The translations under genes were made by a program, and so were the position numbers. A model generated the notes under the pieces. The model saw only the letters and a program-made list of their open reading frames with translations. It was not told the DNA's origin and ran no database searches. From positions 1 to 5,554 of the forward strand of contig CADBQK010000452.1 of the NCBI GenBank assembly GCA_902796775.1: a DNA stretch of 5,554 nucleotides. The letters run 5' to 3'. Positions 1 to 5,481 of this stretch are shown one piece after another; the stretch's first letter is position 1; each line of letters begins with the position of its first letter. This stretch comes from an uncultured Lachnospiraceae bacterium (GTDB lineage: Bacteria; Bacillota_A; Clostridia; Lachnospirales; Lachnospiraceae).

Positions 1-1368
1 ATGAAACAGATCGATTTTTCAAACGGAAAGGTCGGACGGAATATTCTGCAGTCTTCACTGCCTATGCTGGTAGCCCAGATGGTCAGCCTGCTGTACAGTA
101 TTGTGGACAGGATCTTTATCGGAAGGATTCCCGGAGAGTCAGACGCTGCGCTGGCAGGAATTGGCCTCTGTTTTCCCGTAATTATTCTGATTACTGCATT
201 TACAAATCTCTACGGTCTGGGCGGCGCACCGCTTTGCTCGATCGAAAGGGGAAGAGGGAACCGCAGGAAGGCCCAGATAGTTATGAATACCGCCTATTTT
301 CTGCTGGTGGTTACAAGCGGCGTCATCTTTATAGCAGGGGAATTGCTGGCCAGGCCTATGCTGCAGCTGTTCGGGGCATCTCCGGCAACTTTGCCATATG
401 CGATGGCCTATATCCGGATCTATCTGCTCGGGACACTTTTTTCCATGCTTTCAACAGGTCTGAATCCCTATATCAGTGCGCAGGGTTATGCAAGGACGGC
501 TATGCTGACCGTAACGATCGGAGCTGTGTCGAATCTGATCCTGGATCCTGTCTTTATTTTTGTATTTGGGATGGGAGTTAGGGGAGCAGCACTTGCGACG
601 ATCCTTTCTCAGGGACTGGCAGCCTTTTTTGTCTATCGATTCCTTAGGGGCAGTCTGGTAGAGCTGCGTCTTGTCCTGCCGAAGCTGCAGGAAATGAGAG
701 AAAACCTTGTGCTTGCCAGGGAAATCATCGGATTGGGGACAGCACCTTTTGTGATGCAGTTTACGAACAGCCTGGTCAGCGTGACGGCTAATCACATGCT
801 TTCAGGGACCGGCGGGGATATCTACGTGGCAGTCATGACGGTCGTTTCCTCGGTCCGGCAGATCATGGACACACCTGTACTGGCTGCAGGAGAGGGGACT
901 TCTCCGATCATCAGTTTTAATTATGGAGCCGGCCGCCCCCGTCTTGTCAGAAAGGCGATTCTGATCCTGACAGCCATGACGGTATCCTATACCGGCGTGG
1001 TATGGGTGCTGGTTGAGTTGAATCCTCTGCCTTTTATACGATTGTTCAGCAATGAACCTGCCGTATTGGAAGCAGGTATCTCTGCGCTTCATCTGTATTT
1101 TTTTGCTTTTATTTTTCAGGCTCTTCAGATCAGCGGACAGACGACCTTCAAGGCTCTGAACATGAAAAAACATGCGATTTTCTTCTCGCTTTTCCGCAAG
1201 GTTGTACTGGTTGTCCCTCTGACTCTGCTATTGCCGACAGTATGCGGGCTGGGCACTGCAGGGGTGTTTATGGCAGAACCCATTTCCAACTTCGTAGGCG
1301 GCAGTGCCTGCTTCATTACTATGCTGGGGACTGTGATGCGAAGACTGAAGAAGGAGCAGCTGAAATAG
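1..1368 (+). CDS. MATE family efflux transporter (Na+ or H+ coupled multidrug/metabolite antiporter)
   Basis: This 455-residue polytopic membrane protein has the usual length for a 12-helix MATE transporter with two MatE domains, roughly residues 15-215 and 235-445. The family exports cationic drugs, toxins or metabolites in exchange for Na+ or H+; the substrate here cannot be told from sequence. Visible family features are the N-terminal GRNILQSSLPMLVAQM stretch (12-27), VDRIFIGRI (35-43), NPYISAQG (155-162), NLILDPVFIF followed by GMGVRGAALAT (178-200), and ISFNYGAGR in the second half (304-312). The C-terminus ends in a basic tail (RRLKKEQLK). The ATG is the first base of the window, so its ribosome binding site and promoter cannot be seen, but the N-terminus looks complete for the family. 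It ends in TAG about 60 bp before the tRNA promoter, and I see no clear intrinsic terminator of its own. The family call is firm; the subfamily is not resolved. Confidence 0.95.
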   Translation: MKQIDFSNGKVGRNILQSSLPMLVAQMVSLLYSIVDRIFIGRIPGESDAALAGIGLCFPVIILITAFTNLYGLGGAPLCSIERGRGNRRKAQIVMNTAYFLLVVTSGVIFIAGELLARPMLQLFGASPATLPYAMAYIRIYLLGTLFSMLSTGLNPYISAQGYARTAMLTVTIGAVSNLILDPVFIFVFGMGVRGAALATILSQGLAAFFVYRFLRGSLVELRLVLPKLQEMRENLVLAREIIGLGTAPFVMQFTNSLVSVTANHMLSGTGGDIYVAVMTVVSSVRQIMDTPVLAAGEGTSPIISFNYGAGRPRLVRKAILILTAMTVSYTGVVWVLVELNPLPFIRLFSNEPAVLEAGISALHLYFFAFIFQALQISGQTTFKALNMKKHAIFFSLFRKVVLVVPLTLLLPTVCGLGTAGVFMAEPISNFVGGSACFITMLGTVMRRLKKEQLK

Positions 1369-1377
1369 AGCTGAAGT

Positions 1378-1442
1378 AAGGTTTGTCAGTAGATTTCTTT
1401 TCACAAAGATATAAAAAAGTGAAAAAACAGTTGACAAACCTT
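1378..1442. repeat. 11-bp perfect inverted repeat overlapping the tRNA-Phe promoter
   Basis: AAGGTTTGTCA at 1378-1388 is the exact reverse complement of TGACAAACCTT at 1432-1442. The right arm contains most of the TTGACA -35 box. Nested inside is a second inverted repeat, TTTTCAC (1398-1404) with GTGAAAA (1419-1425). The right arm is not followed by a T-run, so this is not a normal intrinsic terminator for the transporter gene. It could be a regulator site, an mRNA 3' end structure for the MATE transcript, or chance in AT-rich DNA. Confidence 0.6.
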
Positions 1443-1459
1443 CTCAGATAAGGTAGACT
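1431..1459 (+). promoter_or_regulatory. Sigma-A type promoter of the tRNA-Phe/Gly/Gly unit
   Basis: A perfect -35 box TTGACA (1431-1436) is separated by 17 bp from a -10 box TAGACT (1454-1459). Transcription would start near 1466, about 25 bases before the mature 5' end of tRNA-Phe, leaving a short leader for RNase P to remove. Spacing and position fit a strong housekeeping promoter for stable RNA. The -35 box lies in the right arm of an 11-bp inverted repeat. Confidence 0.85.
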
Positions 1460-1491
1460 GTACTCTGTTGCGGGAGCAGCAAAAGCAATGT

Positions 1492-1564
<73 letters not shown>

Positions 1565-1573
1565 CACCTTTTT

Positions 1574-1644
1574 GCAGGTGTAGTTCAATGGTAGAATATC
1601 AGCCTTCCAAGCTGAATACGTGGGTTCGATTCCCATCACCTGCT
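1574..1644 (+). tRNA. tRNA-Gly (anticodon TCC)
   Basis: The 71-nt cloverleaf has perfectly paired acceptor strands GCAGGTG (1574-1580) and CACCTGC (1637-1643) and discriminator T1644, typical of glycine tRNAs. The anticodon stem TCAGC/GCTGA encloses the loop CTTCCAA, placing TCC at 1606-1608 (reads GGA/GGG). The T stem closes with a G-U pair (G1620, T1636) around the loop TTCGATT. CCA is not encoded (CTG follows). Confidence 0.97.
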
Positions 1645-1645
1645 C

Positions 1646-1666
1646 TGCATCATGTAAAAAGATGCA
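1646..1666 (+). other. Small hairpin in the spacer between the two tRNA-Gly genes
   Basis: TGCATC (1646-1651) pairs with GATGCA (1661-1666) around a 9-nt A-rich loop in the 32-nt spacer. It lies immediately after tRNA-Gly(TCC), so it could help 3' end processing or keep the tRNAs folded separately. There is no T-run, so it should not terminate transcription. A 6-bp stem could also be chance. Confidence 0.35.
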
Positions 1667-1676
1667 ATTCATATAT

Positions 1677-1749
1677 GCGCGAGTGGCTCAGTTGGTGGAG
1701 CGCGACCTTGCCAAGGTCGAGGCCGCGGGTTCGAGTCCCGTCTCGCGCT
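1677..1749 (+). tRNA. tRNA-Gly (anticodon GCC)
   Basis: The 73-nt cloverleaf has acceptor strands GCGCGAG (1677-1683) and CTCGCGC (1742-1748), discriminator T1749, position 8 T and D stem GCTC. The anticodon stem CGACC/GGTCG holds the loop TTGCCAA, placing GCC at 1710-1712 (reads GGC/GGU). With the preceding tRNA-Gly(TCC) it covers all four glycine codons. CCA is not encoded (CGC follows). It is the last gene of the unit, followed within 8 bp by a terminator hairpin. Confidence 0.97.
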
Positions 1750-1756
1750 CGCAAAG

Positions 1757-1786
1757 AAAGAATGCCGTAAGGCATTCTTTTTCTTT
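1757..1786 (+). terminator. Intrinsic terminator of the tRNA unit
   Basis: A perfect 10-bp stem AAAGAATGCC (1757-1766) and GGCATTCTTT (1771-1780) closes a GTAA tetraloop and runs into TTCTTT (1781-1786). This is a textbook Rho-independent terminator, 7 nt after the last tRNA-Gly. It separates the tRNA transcript from the lar genes. Confidence 0.9.
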
Positions 1787-1836
1787 ACATATACGGCCGA
1801 TAATAAGATCAGGTCCGGATGAAACGGGAAAGCCGG

Positions 1837-1865
1837 TTGAAGAGGCGTTTTGAGTCTGTTACAAT
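1837..1865 (+). promoter_or_regulatory. Extended -10 promoter of larB-larC
   Basis: TTGAAG (1837-1842) and TACAAT (1860-1865) are 17 bp apart, and a TGT triplet directly before the -10 box gives an extended -10 element. Transcription would begin near 1872, leaving a leader of about 47 nt before the larB ATG. No nickel-regulator (NikR-type) dyad was recognised around it, and the leader is too short for a known riboswitch. Confidence 0.75.
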
Positions 1866-1891
1866 AGTGGCAGCAAAATACCCTATCAATC

Positions 1892-1921
1892 AGGCGGATC
1901 AGATGGATAAAAAAAGTTATG
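1892..1921 (+). promoter_or_regulatory. larB translation start region with a misplaced Shine-Dalgarno and an A7 run
   Basis: The best Shine-Dalgarno match in the leader is AGGCGG (1892-1897). It is 5 nt from an ATG at 1903 that opens a 30-codon frame ending at TAA 1993-1995, out of frame with larB. The larB ATG at 1919 has only a weak GGAT (1905-1908) in front. Between the two ATGs is a run of seven A (1909-1915). If one A were lost, ATG 1903 would read straight into larB as MDKKVMSDYRK. No in-frame start lies between ATG 1919 and an upstream in-frame stop at 1865-1867, so 1919 is the only start as the sequence stands. Confidence 0.5.
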
Positions 1922-2671
1922 AGCGATTACAGGAAGATTTTGGAAGCTCTGCAGGGCGGGGAAATCAGTGTGGAAGAAGCCCTTCTGCAGATTAAAAAAT
2001 CCCCATTTACAGATTTGGGATTTGCGAAAGCAGACCAGCACCGGGAAGTTCTGCAGGCAAATAAAGAAGTGATATACGGAGCGGGGAAAAGTGCCGGGCA
2101 GATCTGCGCGATTCTGTCAGCTTTGACGAAAGGAGAGGGCAGGCTGGACCGCCCTGTCCTGATCACGCGGCTTTCCGGGGAAAAAGCAGATGAAATAAGC
2201 CGGACACATCCGGTTACTTACTATAAAGAGGCAAAGCTTGCTCTTTACGGCAGGATGCCTGAGCCGGACGGAATCGGGAATATTGCTGTTGTTAGCGGGG
2301 GGACCAGTGATCTTCCGGTGGCAGAGGAAGCAGCTCTCACAGCCCAGGCGCTGGGGAATGAGGTAGTCAGGATCTATGATGTCGGTGTCTCCGGCTTGTA
2401 CAGGCTGCTGGCACATATGGATGAGATCATGACAGCACGCTGCGTGATTGCCGTTGCCGGGATGGAGGGCGCTCTGGCCAGTGTAGTCGGCGGTCTCGCG
2501 CAGTGCCCGGTCATTGCTGTTCCTACCAGTGTAGGTTATGGTGCCAGTTTTGGCGGGATCAGCGCACTGCTTTCCATGCTGAACTCCTGTGCCAGCGGGG
2601 TATCAGTCGTCAATATTGACAATGGTTTCGGAGCCGGCTATCAGGCAAGTCTGATCAATCATGTTTCATGA
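1919..2671 (+). CDS. larB: LarB: pyridinium-3,5-biscarboxylic acid mononucleotide synthase (NPN cofactor)
   Basis: LarB catalyses the first step of nickel-pincer nucleotide synthesis in the cytoplasm. It carboxylates the pyridinium ring of nicotinic acid adenine dinucleotide and cleaves the phosphoanhydride, releasing AMP and the dicarboxylated mononucleotide. The 250 residues match the family length. The N-terminal part has EISVEEALLQIKKSPFTDLGFAK (positions 15-37, key pattern ISVEEAL and DLGFAK). The C-terminal half resembles PurE-type AIR carboxylase, with VVSGGTSDLPVAEEA (124-138), AGMEGALASVVGGL (180-193) and PTSVGYGASFGGISALLSML (202-221), followed by NSCASG. Cys224 in that motif corresponds to the cysteine thought to attack the pyridinium ring in the Lactobacillus enzyme. 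The gene follows an extended -10 promoter and precedes larC by 95 bp. The start is chosen by family alignment although its ribosome binding site is weak. Function is well supported; activity is inferred. Confidence 0.94.
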   Translation: MSDYRKILEALQGGEISVEEALLQIKKSPFTDLGFAKADQHREVLQANKEVIYGAGKSAGQICAILSALTKGEGRLDRPVLITRLSGEKADEISRTHPVTYYKEAKLALYGRMPEPDGIGNIAVVSGGTSDLPVAEEAALTAQALGNEVVRIYDVGVSGLYRLLAHMDEIMTARCVIAVAGMEGALASVVGGLAQCPVIAVPTSVGYGASFGGISALLSMLNSCASGVSVVNIDNGFGAGYQASLINHVS

Positions 2672-2673
2672 TC
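2653..2673 (+). other. Weak hairpin across the larB stop codon and head of the larB-larC gap
   Basis: ATCATG (2658-2663) and CATGAT (2667-2672) form a 6-bp stem with a TTT loop over the larB TGA. GATCA (2653-2657) and TGATC (2669-2673) offer an alternative pairing. A short CTTTTC follows. The stem is AT-rich, so at most it is a weak attenuator or mRNA end. In the remaining 95-bp gap before larC I found no convincing promoter, so co-transcription of larB and larC is the simplest reading. Confidence 0.3.
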
Positions 2674-2752
2674 TTTTCAGAATCCAGGGATATACTGAAA
2701 CTGATAGAAAATACAAGTTACACTCAGCATACTATTTGAAATGGCAGGTGTC

Positions 2753-2759
2753 AGGGGAG
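2753..2759 (+). promoter_or_regulatory. Ribosome binding site of larC
   Basis: AGGGGAG lies 7 nt before the ATG at 2767, a strong Shine-Dalgarno at ideal spacing. It fixes the larC start and contrasts with the poor site in front of larB. Confidence 0.85.
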
Positions 2760-2766
2760 ATAACGC

Positions 2767-4134
2767 ATGAAGATTTTGTATCTGGATCTGGGGATGGGTG
2801 CAGCTGGTGATATGCTCTGCGCAGCATTGTTGGATCTTCTGGATGATGAGCAAAGGCAGAGCGTGCTGGACACGCTGAATAATGCCGGCATCCCGCAGGT
2901 GGTCTACAGATTGCGGCGCGATGAGAAATGCGGAATTACGGGTCTTCATCTGGATGTACTGGTAGACGGGCATGAAGAAGGGCATGATCATCACGATCAG
3001 GATCACGATGATCATCACCATCACCAGGATTACGATGACCATCAACATCAACACCATCACCATGACCACGATGAACACCACCATCACTATGATCACGACC
3101 ATGATGAGTATCATCATCACCATGGCGATCATGATGACGGACATGAGATCCATCATCACGAGCACCATCACCATCATGCATCTCTTGAGGATATATGCCG
3201 CATTATCGACGATCTTGCTCTTTCAGGATCTGTGCGGGAAAAAGCAAAAGAGGTTTATCGGGCGATTGCCATGGCAGAGAGCCGGGTACATGGAAAAGAT
3301 GTAGGAATGGTGCATTTCCACGAGGTCGGAGCAATGGATGCAGTGGCGGATGTGACAGCTTTCTGCTGTTTAATGGAACAGATCCGGCCGGATCGTGTGG
3401 TTGCTTCACCGGTTAACACCGGCAGCGGCCAGGTGAGATGCGCTCACGGGATCCTTCCGGTGCCTGCCCCTGCTACAGCTCTGCTGCTGGAAGGGATTCC
3501 GGCTTACAGTTCCTCCATCCGCAGTGAGCTGTGCACCCCGACCGGAGCAGCTCTGATCCGCACTTTTGCAGACAGTTTCGGGGAGATGCCTGTCATGCGG
3601 ATGCGCGCAGCAGGATACGGTACAGGGACAAAGGATTTTGAGCAGGCGAACCTTGTACGGGCGATCCTGGCAGAAGGAGAATCGGCAAGGTCTGCAGCCA
3701 TTGAGTTTGCCTGCAATCTGGATGATATGACAGCAGAAGATATCGCCCATGCGATGCAGGTGTTCATGGATGCCGGGGCACTGGATGTCTATACAATTCC
3801 GATCCATATGAAAAAATCCAGAACAGGTACACTTCTCACTGTCATGTGCAGGGAGGAGGACCGTGAGGAGATGATCCGGCTGATCTTCCGGCATACGACC
3901 ACACTCGGCATCCGGGAGTATACACCTTCGCGATATACATTGCAGCGGCATGTAGAAGTACGGCAGACGGGATATGGGCCGATCCGCTGCAAAGTGTCCC
4001 GGGGATATGGTGTAGTACGGGAAAAACCGGAATATGAAGATATTGCAAAGGCAGCCAGGGAGACCGGGAAAAGTATTCTTGAGATTCGGGAGAGTTTGTC
4101 CCCTGAGCTGAAGCGGATGATTCTGCCGGATTAG
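2767..4134 (+). CDS. larC: LarC: CTP-dependent nickel insertase of the NPN cofactor, with a very long His-rich insert
   Basis: LarC (DUF111 family; pyridinium-3,5-bisthiocarboxylic acid mononucleotide nickel chelatase) performs the last step of nickel-pincer nucleotide synthesis, inserting Ni into the bis-thiocarboxylated nucleotide at the cost of CTP. The 455 residues are longer than usual because of a His/Asp-rich segment at 69-137. Family landmarks are YLDLGMGAAGDMLCAALLDL (5-24), MVHFHEVGAMDAVADVTAF (181-199), CTPTGAAL (256-263), AAGYGTGTKD (281-290), CNLDDMTAEDIAHAM (316-330), PIHMKKSRTGTLLTVMC (345-361) and TTTLGIR (377-383). The two parts known as LarC1 and LarC2, split by a programmed frameshift in Lactiplantibacillus plantarum, are here one continuous frame. 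It has a strong ribosome binding site and probably shares the larB promoter. A secreted protease gene starts 34 bp after its stop. Family assignment is firm. Confidence 0.95.
   Translation: MKILYLDLGMGAAGDMLCAALLDLLDDEQRQSVLDTLNNAGIPQVVYRLRRDEKCGITGLHLDVLVDGHEEGHDHHDQDHDDHHHHQDYDDHQHQHHHHDHDEHHHHYDHDHDEYHHHHGDHDDGHEIHHHEHHHHHASLEDICRIIDDLALSGSVREKAKEVYRAIAMAESRVHGKDVGMVHFHEVGAMDAVADVTAFCCLMEQIRPDRVVASPVNTGSGQVRCAHGILPVPAPATALLLEGIPAYSSSIRSELCTPTGAALIRTFADSFGEMPVMRMRAAGYGTGTKDFEQANLVRAILAEGESARSAAIEFACNLDDMTAEDIAHAMQVFMDAGALDVYTIPIHMKKSRTGTLLTVMCREEDREEMIRLIFRHTTTLGIREYTPSRYTLQRHVEVRQTGYGPIRCKVSRGYGVVREKPEYEDIAKAARETGKSILEIRESLSPELKRMILPD
2971..3177 (+). repeat. Low-complexity CAY/GAY tract coding the His-rich segment of LarC
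   Basis: These 207 bases code LarC residues 69-137, in which 36 of 69 residues are His and 22 are Asp or Glu. The DNA is built almost wholly of CAT/CAC and GAT/GAC triplets with a few CAA/CAG, GAA/GAG and TAT/TAC, giving imperfect trinucleotide repetition rather than one fixed unit. Runs of four to five His alternate with acidic spacers (for example HHHHQDYDDHQHQHHHH). His-rich loops at this place are known in the family and are thought to hold nickel. The length looks large. In-frame slippage would change its size without breaking the gene. The opposite strand shows long Met/Val-rich frames only because of this composition. Confidence 0.9.
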
Positions 4135-4168
4135 CAATCAGGATGAGAGATAGTAACAGAGGAAATAT

Positions 4169-5410
4169 ATGAACGGAAAACACACGAAGAGGAAGAATAG
4201 TATATTCTATTTCAGAAAATGGCTGGCATTTCTGCTCATTGCCATCTGTATGGCTGGGATGTTTCCTGCACAAACGTATGCAGATAGTATTCCGAAATCG
4301 GTAAAAGGAAGCAAGTCTTCTGTCATGCAGGTAGTTGTCTGCTATCAGGATGAGGATGGGACCAGATACACATTGCAGACCGGCTCTTGTTTTCTGATCA
4401 ACAAAAACACAGCCGCAACCTGCTGCCATGTGACGCAGATGTCCAGTGAAGAGATATCCGAGGTTGCCAGGATCTATCATATCAGCACGTCAAAGGTAAA
4501 GGAAAACGTGAAGATAGGGATTGTTTATGGAAATACCTGGATAGATACTACCGTAAGCTGTTCGAATGAAAAGCTGGATCTTGCCATGCTTCACCTCTCG
4601 GATAACCTGTCTTCTTCCAAGGACGCTCTTAAGCTTCGGAAAAGTACGGAGATGAACAGACAGGAGAAGTGTTATGCCGTAGGATACCCCGGGACCGAAG
4701 CAAAGTATGACACAGGGATCGTAGAAAAAGCTGTGATCACCAAAGGCAAGGTAACCAGACTTGTCAGTTTTCTGGATAATCCGGGATACTATTATCTGGA
4801 AAACACAGCCAGGATCGTCTCCGGTGATTCCGGAGGAGCACTGCTCGATCAGTATGGATTTGTAGTCGGCGTCATCAAAGCTGTCGGAATGAATCTGGAC
4901 GGCACCGAAAACTATTATGCTGTTACAACAAACGAAGTACTGAAGATGCTTGAAAAAAACAATATCTCCTACACCCGGGATTCCCGAGAAGAACATTCGG
5001 AGAAGGGTATCCTCTATCAGATTACCGATTATAATAAGAAAACTGCATGGGTGGAGGACTCATACAAATATCTTCAGACCGCTTCTATTAAATCAAGTGT
5101 GACGATAGACGGACGCAGCTATAAAGTAACGGCAATCAAAAAGAATGCATTTAAAAACCGGAAATACCTCCGCAAAGTGACAATTGGAAAGAATGTAACG
5201 CAGATTGGCTCCAGAGCTTTTTATGGCTGCCGGAATCTGAAACAGATGACCATCAATTCGGATAAGCTGAATATAGTCAGTACAAAGGCCATCAAGGGAA
5301 TTTATAAAAAAGCAAAGATCCGGGTGCCTAAGGGGAAAACAGCATCTTACCGGAAAATGTTTTCCCGGGCCGGCGGAGTCAAGTCCGGCATGAAGTTTAC
5401 AGCGAAATGA
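4169..5410 (+). CDS. Secreted trypsin-like serine protease with C-terminal BspA-type (LRR_5) repeats
   Basis: The 413-residue product begins with a basic stretch (KHTKRKN) and a hydrophobic core (WLAFLLIAICMAGMF, 18-32), then a likely signal peptidase site after AQTYA (residue 38), so it should be exported. Residues about 48-265 form a chymotrypsin-fold S1/HtrA-like domain with a complete triad: His87 in TCCHV, Asp137 in KLDLAML and Ser221 in SGDSGGAL. A Cys-Cys pair (85-86) directly precedes the catalytic His. Residues about 278-390 are BspA-like leucine-rich repeats, with units VTAIKKNAFKNRKYLRKVTI (320-339), VTQIGSRAFYGCRNLKQMTI (343-362) and a degenerate third, ending in a VPKGK...YRKMFSRAGG element common at the ends of such proteins. 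There is no cell-wall sorting motif. AGAGGAAA (4158-4165) supports the start. The gene is Lys-rich and AT-richer than larC. It could share the lar transcript, as no terminator separates them. Substrate is unknown. Confidence 0.87.
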   Translation: MNGKHTKRKNSIFYFRKWLAFLLIAICMAGMFPAQTYADSIPKSVKGSKSSVMQVVVCYQDEDGTRYTLQTGSCFLINKNTAATCCHVTQMSSEEISEVARIYHISTSKVKENVKIGIVYGNTWIDTTVSCSNEKLDLAMLHLSDNLSSSKDALKLRKSTEMNRQEKCYAVGYPGTEAKYDTGIVEKAVITKGKVTRLVSFLDNPGYYYLENTARIVSGDSGGALLDQYGFVVGVIKAVGMNLDGTENYYAVTTNEVLKMLEKNNISYTRDSREEHSEKGILYQITDYNKKTAWVEDSYKYLQTASIKSSVTIDGRSYKVTAIKKNAFKNRKYLRKVTIGKNVTQIGSRAFYGCRNLKQMTINSDKLNIVSTKAIKGIYKKAKIRVPKGKTASYRKMFSRAGGVKSGMKFTAK

Positions 5411-5440
5411 TAAAAATAGATGGAAACAACTAAGAGTATA

Positions 5441-5469
5441 TTGATTCACACAGAGATTTATAGTATACT
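5441..5469 (+). promoter_or_regulatory. Sigma-A type promoter of tRNA-Ala
   Basis: TTGATT (5441-5446) and TATACT (5464-5469) are separated by exactly 17 bp. Transcription would start near 5476, a few bases before the mature tRNA-Ala 5' end at 5482, so the leader is very short. It lies 30 bp after the protease stop codon; no separate terminator for the protease gene is visible in between. Confidence 0.82.
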
Positions 5470-5479
5470 ACCTCTGTGT
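5448..5479. repeat. 8-bp inverted repeat flanking a palindromic -10 region
   Basis: ACACAGAG (5448-5455) is the exact reverse complement of CTCTGTGT (5472-5479). Between them the -10 region sits in a perfect 10-bp palindrome TAGTATACTA (5461-5470). No T-run follows the right arm, so it is not a standard terminator for the protease gene, although a transcript reading through would form the 8-bp stem. It may be an operator, an mRNA 3' end structure, or chance. Confidence 0.55.
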
Positions 5480-5481
5480 AT

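Noticed and set aside
1398..1425. Intrinsic terminator for the MATE transporter gene
   Set aside because: The 7-bp stem is AT-rich with a 14-nt loop, and the A-rich bases after it are not a T-run on the coding strand.
1795..1865. Possible cobalamin-type riboswitch piece (ACGGGAAAGCCGGTTGAAG) before larB
   Set aside because: The GCCACTG B12 box and the paired arms are missing, and the stretch lies mostly upstream of the predicted transcription start.
2741..2770. Nine-codon ORF whose TGA overlaps the larC ATG (ATGA)
   Set aside because: Its own ATG has no Shine-Dalgarno, and the larC ribosome binding site lies inside it, so the overlap is probably chance.
2971..3177. CRISPR-like or tandem repeat array
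   Set aside because: The repetition is imperfect at triplet level, stays in frame with larC, and has no constant repeat unit with unique spacers.
2677..3181. Long minus-strand open frames rich in Met, Val and Ile, or in Asp and His, opposite larC
   Set aside because: They are by-products of the CAY/GAY tract that codes the LarC His-rich segment; they have no family features and no credible ribosome binding site.
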